A stretch of DNA of 64,000 bases. Source: Methylobacterium sp. Leaf465 (GTDB lineage Bacteria > Pseudomonadota > Alphaproteobacteria > Rhizobiales > Beijerinckiaceae). Location: positions 124,001 through 188,000 of the forward strand of contig NZ_LMRA01000048.1 in NCBI RefSeq assembly GCF_001424705.1. The letters run 5' to 3'. The position numbers and the translations under genes were made by a program. How positions within the stretch are numbered: position 1 is the stretch's first letter; each line of letters opens with the position of its first letter. Below, in pieces: positions 34,528-42,107 of the stretch. The notes below the pieces were generated by a model, which had not been told where the DNA came from, did not search any database, and was given only the letters and a program-made list of their open reading frames with translations.

Positions 34528-37032
34528 ATGGCTCAGACGCTTCCCGCCACCGCCGTATCGGACCTGCCGATCGAGGACGCCCTCCCGGCCCTGCGCGACG
34601 CCCTCGCCGGAGGGCCGGCCGCGGTGCTGGTGGCACCGCCCGGCGCGGGCAAGACCACCCGGGTGCCGCTGGCCCTCCTCGACGCGCCCTGGCTGCGGCC
34701 CTCCCACAAGATCATCCTGCTGGAGCCGCGCCGCCTCGCCGCCCGCGGGGCCGCCGAGCGCATGGCCGCTACGCTGGGCGAGCGCGTCGGCGACACGGTC
34801 GGCCTGCGGGTCCGGCTCGGCTCGAAGATCTCCGGCCGTACCCGGATCGAGGTCGTCACCGAGGGCGTCTTCACCCGCATGATCCTCGACGACCCGGAAC
34901 TCACGGGCATCGGCGCCGTCCTGTTCGACGAGTTCCACGAGCGCTCCCTCGACGCGGATCTCGGCCTCGCCCTGGCCCTCGATACGCAAGGAGCGCTGCG
35001 CGAGGACCTGCGGATCCTCGTCATGTCGGCGACCCTCGACGGCGCACGGGTCGCCGGCCTACTCGGGACGGCGCCGGTGATCGTATCGGAGGGGCGCGCC
35101 CACCCGGTCGAGACGCGGTACTGGGATCGCGACCCGAACCGTCGGATCGAGGAGGTCATGGCCGAGGCCATCCTGCGGGCCCTGCGTGCCGATCCGGGTT
35201 CGGTCCTGGCCTTCCTGCCGGGCCAGGGCGAGATCCGCCGGGTCGGGACCTTGCTGGGCGACAAGGTCGACGCCGTCACCGAGATCGCGCCGCTCTACGG
35301 GGCGCTGACGCCCGCCGAGCAGGACCGCGCCGTGGCGCCCGCGCCGCCGGGCCGGCGCAAGGTGGTGCTCGCGACCAGCATCGCCGAGACCTCGCTGACC
35401 ATCCAGGGCGTGCGCATCGTCGTCGATTCCGGACTGTCGCGCGTCCCCGTCTACCAGCCCGGCCTGGGGCTGACCCGCCTCGTCACCGCGCGCGCCTCCC
35501 GGGCCTCCGTGGACCAGCGCCGGGGTCGCGCCGGCCGCACCGAGCCCGGCATCTGCCACCGCCTCTGGGCGGAGGCCGCCACCAACGCCCTCGAGCCCTT
35601 CACCCGCCCGGAGATCCTCGCCGCCGACCTCTCGGGCCTGGTGCTCGACTGCGCCGCCTGGGGCGTTTCCGATCCCGCGACCCTCGCCTTCCTCGACCCG
35701 CCGCCCGCGCCCGCCCTGACCGAGGCGCGGGCGATGCTGCGCGACCTCGGGGCGATCGAGGCCGACGGGCGTCTCACCGAGACCGGCCGGGCCCTGCGTG
35801 CCCTGCCCCTGCCGCCGCGCCTCGCCCGCATGGTCGTCGGCGCGGCCGGATACGGCACGGCCCGCGCGGCGGCGGATCTCGCGGCCGTGCTGGTCGAGCG
35901 CGGCCTCGGCGGGGACGACACCGACGTGACCCATCGGGCCGAGCGCTTCGCCCGCGACCGCGGCCAGCGGGCCGGCGACATGCGCCGCCTCGCCCAGGGC
36001 TGGGCCCGGCAGGCGGAGGGCTTCGCCGGCAAACTGATCAGCGCACCGGCCGGCCTCGACATGAGCGAGGCCGGACCGCTCCTCGCCCTGGCCTATCCCG
36101 ACCGCGTCGCCCGCGCCCGCGGCCGTGACGGCGAGTTCGTGATGGCCAATGGCCGGGCCGGGCGCGTGGATGCGGCCTTCGCCCTGGCCCGCGCGCCCTT
36201 CCTCGTCGTCGCCGAGCTCACCGGCAGCGCCGCCCAGGGGCGCATCCTGTCGGCGGCCCCGATCACCCTGGAGGCGATCGAGGCGTTGTTCGGACCGGCG
36301 ATCGAGGCGGCGACGCAGATCGCCTTCGATCGGAGCGCCCGCGCCCTGCGGGCCCGCTCCCTGCGGCGCCTCGGAGCGCTCACCCTGGGGGAGCGCACCC
36401 TGCCCGTCCCGGCCGACCTCGCCTCGGCGGAGACCCTGGCGCGGGGCGTCGGCGAGATCGGTCTCCAGGCCCTGCCGTGGACGCCCGCGCTGACGCAGTG
36501 GCGCGCCCGCCTGCAGTTCCTGCGCACGGCCGATCCCGAGACTTGGCCCGACCTGTCCGACGCCCACCTCGTGTCCACGATCGAGGCCTGGCTGGCGCCC
36601 GAGATCGTCGGGCGCACCAGCCTCGATGCGATCGGTGCCGACGACCTGGCGCTCGCCCTCCAGGCGCTCCTGCCCTGGTCCCTGCGCGCCCGGCTCGACG
36701 CGGAAGCCCCGACCCACGTCGAGGTACCCACCGGCTCGCGCATCGCGCTCGACTACGAGGCCGAGGGCGGGCCGGTGCTCGCCGTCCGGGTGCAGGAGCT
36801 GTTCGGGCTCGAACGCCATCCGAGCATCGCCGGGGGACGCATCCCCCTGGTGCTGCACCTGCTCTCGCCGGCCTCGCGGCCGATCCAGATCACCCGCGAC
36901 CTGCCGGGTTTCTGGCGCGGGTCGTGGAGCGCCGTGCGCTCGGAGATGCGCGGGCGCTATCCCCGCCATCCCTGGCCCGAGGACCCGATTGCCGAGCCGC
37001 CGACCCGGCGGGTGAAGCCGAGGGGCACGTGA
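34528..37032 (+). CDS. hrpB: ATP-dependent RNA helicase HrpB
   Basis: A DExH-box helicase of about 834 residues. Motif I is APPGAGKTTRVP, motif II is LFDEFHERSLDADL (DEFH box, typical of HrpB), motif III is MSATLDG and motif VI is QRRGRAGRTEPG. The C-terminal HrpB-specific domain ends RYPRHPWPEDP. The cellular role in alphaproteobacteria is not well defined. The start is uncertain: ATG at 34528 agrees with family length but has a weak ribosome site, and TTG at 34492 would add 12 residues. It overlaps the next gene by 4 bp. Confidence 0.92.
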   Translation: MAQTLPATAVSDLPIEDALPALRDALAGGPAAVLVAPPGAGKTTRVPLALLDAPWLRPSHKIILLEPRRLAARGAAERMAATLGERVGDTVGLRVRLGSKISGRTRIEVVTEGVFTRMILDDPELTGIGAVLFDEFHERSLDADLGLALALDTQGALREDLRILVMSATLDGARVAGLLGTAPVIVSEGRAHPVETRYWDRDPNRRIEEVMAEAILRALRADPGSVLAFLPGQGEIRRVGTLLGDKVDAVTEIAPLYGALTPAEQDRAVAPAPPGRRKVVLATSIAETSLTIQGVRIVVDSGLSRVPVYQPGLGLTRLVTARASRASVDQRRGRAGRTEPGICHRLWAEAATNALEPFTRPEILAADLSGLVLDCAAWGVSDPATLAFLDPPPAPALTEARAMLRDLGAIEADGRLTETGRALRALPLPPRLARMVVGAAGYGTARAAADLAAVLVERGLGGDDTDVTHRAERFARDRGQRAGDMRRLAQGWARQAEGFAGKLISAPAGLDMSEAGPLLALAYPDRVARARGRDGEFVMANGRAGRVDAAFALARAPFLVVAELTGSAAQGRILSAAPITLEAIEALFGPAIEAATQIAFDRSARALRARSLRRLGALTLGERTLPVPADLASAETLARGVGEIGLQALPWTPALTQWRARLQFLRTADPETWPDLSDAHLVSTIEAWLAPEIVGRTSLDAIGADDLALALQALLPWSLRARLDAEAPTHVEVPTGSRIALDYEAEGGPVLAVRVQELFGLERHPSIAGGRIPLVLHLLSPASRPIQITRDLPGFWRGSWSAVRSEMRGRYPRHPWPEDPIAEPPTRRVKPRGT

Positions 37033-37472
37033 GCGAACGCCTCCACTCCCCCCTCGCCCTCTACGATCCGCGCGGGCGGCTCGCGGTCTCCGCCTACCGG
37101 CACCTGCTGATCCGCGCGCTGCTCCTCGGCTCCGGGCTGCTCTGCCTCGGCATCTGGCTCGCGAGCCTCGGCCTGCGCTGGGTCGGTTTCCTCGCGGTCG
37201 CCGGGATCCTGCCAGTGATGGGGGCGACGGCGATCCAGACGGTCCGGCGCCTGCACGACCGGAACCGCAGCGGCGGCTGGCTCGGCCTGTATGTCCTGGC
37301 GGAAACCGTCGGCGTCCTGCCCCTGGAGCGGGCCGTCGACACCCATCCCCTCCCCGTCATCGCCCTCGTGGCGGCGATGCTCGGCGTCTTCGTCTGGTTC
37401 TTCGTCGAGACGGTGTTCCGGGCGGGGAGCCCCGGGACCAATCGGTACGGTCCGGTCCCCGCAGCGCCTTGA
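37029..37472 (+). CDS. DUF805-type membrane protein
   Basis: A 147-residue protein starting with GTG overlapping the hrpB stop (GTGA). Three to four membrane segments and the RRLHDRNRSGGWLGLY stretch are the hallmark of DUF805 inner-membrane proteins. The C-terminal PGTNRYGP is also typical of this family. Function unknown. It ends 5 bp from the convergent lpxB stop. Confidence 0.82.
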   Translation: MSERLHSPLALYDPRGRLAVSAYRHLLIRALLLGSGLLCLGIWLASLGLRWVGFLAVAGILPVMGATAIQTVRRLHDRNRSGGWLGLYVLAETVGVLPLERAVDTHPLPVIALVAAMLGVFVWFFVETVFRAGSPGTNRYGPVPAAP

Positions 37473-37477
37473 GCGGG

Positions 37478-38650
37478 TCAGGCCGCGCGCCGGGCGGCCA
37501 GGACGATGCGGGCGGCGCTCCGGCTCGGGGGCTCGTCGTCGGGCAGGCGCATCAGGCTGTCGATGCGGGCGAGCGCATCGACCTGCGCCTCCCGCGCCGG
37601 CTCACCCGCGAGGAGCGGCGCCACCGCCTCGGCGAGGCGCGGGGCCGTGCAGTCGGCCTGGATGAATTCCGGCATGGCATTCCGCCCGAGGATCAGGTTC
37701 GGCAGCACGATCGTGGGCACCTGGATCAGGCGGCGGGCCACCGCCTCCTCGATCCGCGAGACCTTGTAGGCGACCACCATCGGCACGCCGGCCAAGGCCA
37801 GCTCCAGGGTGACGGTGCCCGAGGCCGCCAGCGCCGCCCGGGCCCGGCGGAAGGTGGCGTGCTTGGCCGCCTCGCCGTGCACGAGGGTGACCGGGCTGTC
37901 CCAGGACAGCGCGAGGCGCTCGATCAGGGACCTGTGCCGGGTCACCGCCGGCAGCACCGCCTCGATCGGGCCGAAGCGCGCCGTGAGCCGCACCAGGGTG
38001 GCGCCGAAGACCGGCATCAGTCGCTCGATCTCCGAGCGCCGCGAGCCCGGCAGGATCGCCAGGACCGGTCGCCCCGCCATCCGGGCCTCGGCCTCGAGGG
38101 GGTCCGGCCGCAGCTCCCCGAGCCGCTCGATCAGCGGGTGGCCGACATAAGTGCAGGCGGGGCCGTGAAGGCGCCGGTGCGCCTCCGGCTCGAACGGCAG
38201 GAGGGCCAGGACGTGGTCGATGAAGGGGCGCATCTTTGCCGCCCGCCACGGACGCCAGGCCCAGACGCTCGGAGAGACGTAGTCGACGATGGGCAGGTCC
38301 GGCATCCGCTTGCGTACGCGCGAAGCGACCGCGTGGGTGAAGCCGGGGCTGTCGATGATGACGAGGACGTCCGGCCGGGCCTCGACGACGTCGCGCACGG
38401 TCTGGCGGATGCGGCGCAGCAGGGTGCGCAGGCGGGCGGCCACCGGCAGGTAGCCCATCACCGCCACGTCATCGATGGGAAACAGCGAGGCGAAGCCTTC
38501 CGCCGCCATGGCCTCGCCGCCGACGCCGCCGAAGCGGATCGGCCGGTCGGACAGCTCGCGCAGGCCGCGCATCAGCTTGGCCCCGAGCTGATCCCCGGAA
38601 TCCTCGCCGGCCACCAACCAGATCGTCCGCTCGCTGTGCGGTGCGTTCAT
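37478..38650 (-). CDS. lpxB: Lipid-A-disaccharide synthase LpxB
   Basis: A 390-residue GT19 glycosyltransferase that joins UDP-2,3-diacylglucosamine to lipid X to give the lipid A disaccharide. The N-terminal WLVAGEDSGDQLGAKLM, central DYVSPSVWAWRPWRAAKM and LPGSRRSEIERLMP, and C-terminal VPTIVLPNLIL stretches are diagnostic. The ATG at 38650 overlaps the lpxI stop (ATGA). Last gene of the bamA-lpxB run. Confidence 0.95.
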   Translation of the reverse strand: MNAPHSERTIWLVAGEDSGDQLGAKLMRGLRELSDRPIRFGGVGGEAMAAEGFASLFPIDDVAVMGYLPVAARLRTLLRRIRQTVRDVVEARPDVLVIIDSPGFTHAVASRVRKRMPDLPIVDYVSPSVWAWRPWRAAKMRPFIDHVLALLPFEPEAHRRLHGPACTYVGHPLIERLGELRPDPLEAEARMAGRPVLAILPGSRRSEIERLMPVFGATLVRLTARFGPIEAVLPAVTRHRSLIERLALSWDSPVTLVHGEAAKHATFRRARAALAASGTVTLELALAGVPMVVAYKVSRIEEAVARRLIQVPTIVLPNLILGRNAMPEFIQADCTAPRLAEAVAPLLAGEPAREAQVDALARIDSLMRLPDDEPPSRSAARIVLAARRAA

Positions 38651-39561
38651 GATCCCGATCCCGTTCCAGCCTCCGGGCCGCCCGCGTCGGCGCCGAGGCC
38701 GAGGAGAAAGAGGCCCGCCCGGTCCGCGGCCGCGATCGTGGCCGGACGGTCGATGATCAGGGTGAAGGCCGCCTGGATGGCGAGGCCGGCGCAGCCCGCC
38801 GCCGCCGCGTTCGCCACCGTGCGGGGGCCGATCGCCGGCAGGTCGACGCGCAGGTCCTGACCGATCTTGGCGCATTTCACCAGCACGGTGCCGGGCTGCG
38901 CGCTGCCGTAGCCGAAGGGGCGGCGTCCGAGCATCCGGGCACGGGCCAGCATCCGGTCGGTCCCCTCCGGACCCTCGACGGCCAGCGCCCGCTGCCCGAC
39001 GACGACGGAGGCCTGGCCGACATCGAAATCCGACAGGGCCGCCAGTAGGGCGCGGCCGGTGACGATGGACTCCCGCGCCGCGGCATCGGGCGCGTGCCGG
39101 CCGAGCAGGCCCTCGGGCGTGAGAAGATCCGGGGCGACCTCGTGGACGCCGACCACCCCGTGGCCGTGCTCTTCCAGGAGCGCCAGGGCGCCGCGCAGGA
39201 GGCGGTCGTCGCCCCCGCCGGAGATGGCCTTGAGGGCGTCGCGGTTGCGCAGGGCCGCGGCGGCGTTGAGGATCGCGGCCGGGTTCGGCCGGGACACGCC
39301 GCCGGCCGGCACCACGGTGACCGGCCCCCAGGCCTTGAGCATAGCCAGGATGCCGGCGATGTCGAGGAGGTCGACGGTGGCGTCCGCACGGGCGCGCATC
39401 GCCCGCTCGGCGAAGCCCCGGATGGCCAGGACGCGGAACGGCCGTCCGGCCCGGTCGAGGGAGGAGGCCACGAGTTCCGGCAGGCGGCCGGCGCCCGCCA
39501 CCAGGACCAGCGCCGCCGGTGCGGGAGCGATGCGCGCCGCCGGCACCGGGTTCGCGCTCAA
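38647..39561 (-). CDS. lpxI: UDP-2,3-diacylglucosamine pyrophosphatase LpxI
   Basis: A protein of about 304 residues of the LpxI (DUF1009) family, which replaces LpxH in many alphaproteobacteria and releases lipid X. Visible family stretches are LVAGAGRLPELVA, FDVGQASVVVGQRALAVEGPEGTDRM (split FDVGQASVVVGQ / RALAVEGPEGTDRM) and VLVKCAKIGQDLRVDLPAIG. The likely start is a TTG at 39561 overlapping the lpxA stop (TTGA). A slightly later start is possible because no strong ribosome site is visible. Confidence 0.9.
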   Translation of the reverse strand: MSANPVPAARIAPAPAALVLVAGAGRLPELVASSLDRAGRPFRVLAIRGFAERAMRARADATVDLLDIAGILAMLKAWGPVTVVPAGGVSRPNPAAILNAAAALRNRDALKAISGGGDDRLLRGALALLEEHGHGVVGVHEVAPDLLTPEGLLGRHAPDAAARESIVTGRALLAALSDFDVGQASVVVGQRALAVEGPEGTDRMLARARMLGRRPFGYGSAQPGTVLVKCAKIGQDLRVDLPAIGPRTVANAAAAGCAGLAIQAAFTLIIDRPATIAAADRAGLFLLGLGADAGGPEAGTGSGS

Positions 39562-40370
39562 GCGGCGCCCGGCGTCTCGCGCGGGGTGCAGAGCGAACGC
39601 TTGCCGCCGGCGCGGATGAAGGCGACGATCTCGGCCACGGCGCGGTGGGTCTCGAACTCGGCGGCGACGTCCTCGAGCCGCTCCATCAGCGTGCCCTCGT
39701 TGGCGAAGAGCAGCCGATAGGCCCGCCGCAGGGTGTGGATGTCCTCCCGGGCGAAGCCACGCCGCTGCAGGCCGATGATGTTGAGGCCCGACAGGTAGGC
39801 CCGGTTGCCCAGCGCCATCCCGTAGGGGATGCAGTCGTTCTCCAGTCCCGACAGGCCGCCGACGAAAGCATGGGCCCCGACGCGCGCGAACTGGATCACG
39901 GCGGCCCCGCCGCCGAGGATGGCGTAGTCGCCGACGCTGCAATGGCCGGCGAGCATGACGTTGTTCGAGAACACGACGCCGTCGCCGACCCGGCAATCGT
40001 GCCCGACATGCGAATTGGCGAGGAAGGTGCAGTGATCGCCGACCGTGGTCTCGAGCCCGCCCCCGGCCGTGCCGGGATTCATGGTCACGCCCTCGCGGAT
40101 CAGGCAATCGGCGCCGATCGTGAGGGTCGAGGCCTCGCCCTTGAACTTCAGGTCCTGCGGCGGATGGCCGATGGAGGCGAAGGGATAGAGCCGGGTCCGG
40201 GGGCCGATCGTGGTCTGGCCGGCCACCACGACGTGGCTGACCAGCTCGCAGCCCGCCCCGAGGGTCACGGCCGGGCCAACATGGCAGAACGGACCGATCC
40301 GGACGCCCTCGCCCAGGGTCGCGCCGTCCTCGACCACCGCGCTCGGATGGATCTCCGCGGCGGCGCTCAC
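39558..40370 (-). CDS. lpxA: UDP-N-acetylglucosamine acyltransferase LpxA
   Basis: A 270-residue left-handed beta-helix acyltransferase starting lipid A synthesis. Hexapeptide repeats begin with IHPSAVVEDGATLGEGVRIG. The catalytic His lies in LANSHVGHDC, and the C-terminal helical domain contains RGFAREDIHTLRRAYRLLF. It starts with GTG overlapping the fabZ stop (GTGA). Confidence 0.95.
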   Translation of the reverse strand: MSAAAEIHPSAVVEDGATLGEGVRIGPFCHVGPAVTLGAGCELVSHVVVAGQTTIGPRTRLYPFASIGHPPQDLKFKGEASTLTIGADCLIREGVTMNPGTAGGGLETTVGDHCTFLANSHVGHDCRVGDGVVFSNNVMLAGHCSVGDYAILGGGAAVIQFARVGAHAFVGGLSGLENDCIPYGMALGNRAYLSGLNIIGLQRRGFAREDIHTLRRAYRLLFANEGTLMERLEDVAAEFETHRAVAEIVAFIRAGGKRSLCTPRETPGAA

Positions 40371-40831
40371 TCCGTCACCAGCATCGCGCCGATCTCGGCC
40401 TCGGCGACGAGGACGCCGTCGACCCGCGCCTCGCCCCGGAACCACCACATGGTCCGCCGGTGGTTCGTCTTGGTCATGTGGTAGCGGACGGTGTCGCCGG
40501 GCACGACGGGCTTGCGGAACTTGCACTTGTCGATGGTCATGAAGAACACCTGCTTGGTGCGCAACTCGTCGCTCATGATGTGGCGGCAGCAGATGGCGCC
40601 CGCGGTCTGGGCCATGCCCTCGATCAGCAGGACGCCGGGAAACACCGGCAGGCCGGGGAAATGCCCGGTGAATTGCGGCTCGTTGATCGTGACGTTCTTG
40701 ATCCCGACGCAGCTCCGGTCGCCGTCGATCTCGACGATCCGGTCGATCATCAGGAAGGGATAGCGGTGCGGCAGGAGTTCCAGAACCGTCTGGATGTCAG
40801 CCGAGCCGAGTTCACGCGGCATGTCGCTCAT
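40367..40831 (-). CDS. fabZ: 3-hydroxyacyl-ACP dehydratase FabZ
   Basis: A 154-residue hot-dog fold dehydratase of fatty acid synthesis. The hallmark LLPHRYPFLMIDRI, the catalytic His in GHFPGLPVFPGVLLIEGMAQ and its paired Glu are intact. I chose the ATG at 40831. A TTG at 40840 and an ATG at 40822 are alternatives. It sits between lpxD (172 bp upstream) and lpxA, the standard order. Confidence 0.95.
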   Translation of the reverse strand: MSDMPRELGSADIQTVLELLPHRYPFLMIDRIVEIDGDRSCVGIKNVTINEPQFTGHFPGLPVFPGVLLIEGMAQTAGAICCRHIMSDELRTKQVFFMTIDKCKFRKPVVPGDTVRYHMTKTNHRRTMWWFRGEARVDGVLVAEAEIGAMLVTE

Positions 40832-41003
40832 CGATTGCAATACCCTGCTGCGCGTCGGCGCCTCCGCCGCCCGCCTTTTTCCCGTGTGTCGCCAGACCTG
40901 GAGGATGCGCCTTCATTCGGCAGAAGCCCGGCGGATGCAAGCCCTCGGCGACGAATGCGGCGGCAACATGCCGTCTCCGCGCCCGGATGGACGCGGCCGC
41001 GCC

Positions 41004-42062
41004 TCAGGCCTTCGGCTCGTCTCCGCCGGTGGACCGCTCGGCCAGGCGCGCCAGCGTGGTCAATTCGCGGAACCAGGCCCTCACGGGCTTGGCCGGAGTC
41101 CCGCCCCATCGGCTGCCCGGGGGGACGTCGCGGTTCACGTTCGACGACCCGGCGATCTGGGAGCCCATGCCGATCCGCAGGTGGCCGACGACGCCGACCT
41201 GACCACCCAGGACGACGTAGTCCTCGAGGGTGGTGGAGCCGGAGATCCCGACTCCCGAAACGATCACGCAGTGGCGTCCGACGACGACGTTGTGGGCGAT
41301 CTGCACGAGGTTATCGATCTTGGAGCCCTCACCGATGATGGTGTCGCGGCTGGCGCCACGATCGATCGTGGTGTTGGCGCCGATCTCGACATCGTCCTGA
41401 ACGATGACCCGGCCGATCTGGGGCACCTTCAAGTGCCCGCCGGGGCCCATGGCGAAGCCGAAACCGTCCTGGCCGAGGCGGGCGCCCGGATGGATGATGA
41501 CCCGGTTGCCCAGGAGGGCGTGGGTCAGGGTGGCCCCGGCCCCGATCGCGCAGTCGCGCCCGATCCGGACGCGGGGGCCGATGCTGGCATTCGGCCCGAT
41601 GACGGTGCCGGAGCCGATCTCGGCACCGGGGCCGACGACGGCCCCCGGATCGACCCGCACGCCGGGTTCGAGGCGGGCCTCGGGATGGATGTGCGCGCCC
41701 GGGGCGACGCCGGTGGAGCCGAAGAGCGAGGCGGGCCGCATCGCCTCCGGATGAAGCCGGGCCAGCAGGCCGGCATAGATCCGGTAGGGATCCCGCAGGA
41801 CGAGGGCCACGGTCTCGGCCGGGACGCGCGGGGCGAACCGGGGCGACACGAGGCAGAGCCCCGCCCGGGTCGCCGCGAGGGCGTCGCCGTAGCGGGCGTT
41901 GTCCATGTAGGCGACGTCGGTCGGCGTGGCGGATTCCAGCGGCGCGGCGCCGGTGATCACGCCGTCGGGGTTCGCCCCCTCGGGAAGCGAAACGCCAGCA
42001 GCCTCGGCGATGGCGCCGAGGCTGAGGGTGGTGGTCGCGGAGAAGAAGATCGGATCTGACAT
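41004..42062 (-). CDS. lpxD: UDP-3-O-acylglucosamine N-acyltransferase LpxD
   Basis: A 352-residue hexapeptide-repeat acyltransferase. It has an N-terminal substrate-binding domain (residues about 1-100), then a long left-handed beta-helix starting at GVAPGAHIHPEARLEPGVRV. The catalytic histidine region is LVQIAHNVVVGRHC and the C-terminus has SSNVNRDVPPGSRWGGTPAKP (split SSNVNRDVPPG / SRWGGTPAKP). It follows bamA after a 45-bp gap containing a strong hairpin. Confidence 0.95.
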   Translation of the reverse strand: MSDPIFFSATTTLSLGAIAEAAGVSLPEGANPDGVITGAAPLESATPTDVAYMDNARYGDALAATRAGLCLVSPRFAPRVPAETVALVLRDPYRIYAGLLARLHPEAMRPASLFGSTGVAPGAHIHPEARLEPGVRVDPGAVVGPGAEIGSGTVIGPNASIGPRVRIGRDCAIGAGATLTHALLGNRVIIHPGARLGQDGFGFAMGPGGHLKVPQIGRVIVQDDVEIGANTTIDRGASRDTIIGEGSKIDNLVQIAHNVVVGRHCVIVSGVGISGSTTLEDYVVLGGQVGVVGHLRIGMGSQIAGSSNVNRDVPPGSRWGGTPAKPVRAWFRELTTLARLAERSTGGDEPKA

Positions 42063-42075
42063 GCCGTCACAACGT

Positions 42076-42099
42076 GCTGCCTCCCCGAAAGGAGGCAGC
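42076..42099 (-). terminator. 9-bp hairpin between bamA and lpxD
   Basis: GCTGCCTCC (42076-42084) and GGAGGCAGC (42091-42099) pair perfectly around a 6-base loop, beginning 8 bp after the bamA stop. No T-tract follows. The GGAGG on the minus strand lies in the stem, so it may also influence lpxD translation. Probably attenuates or stabilises the bamA message. Confidence 0.45.
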
Positions 42100-42107
42100 G
42101 CTCCGGG

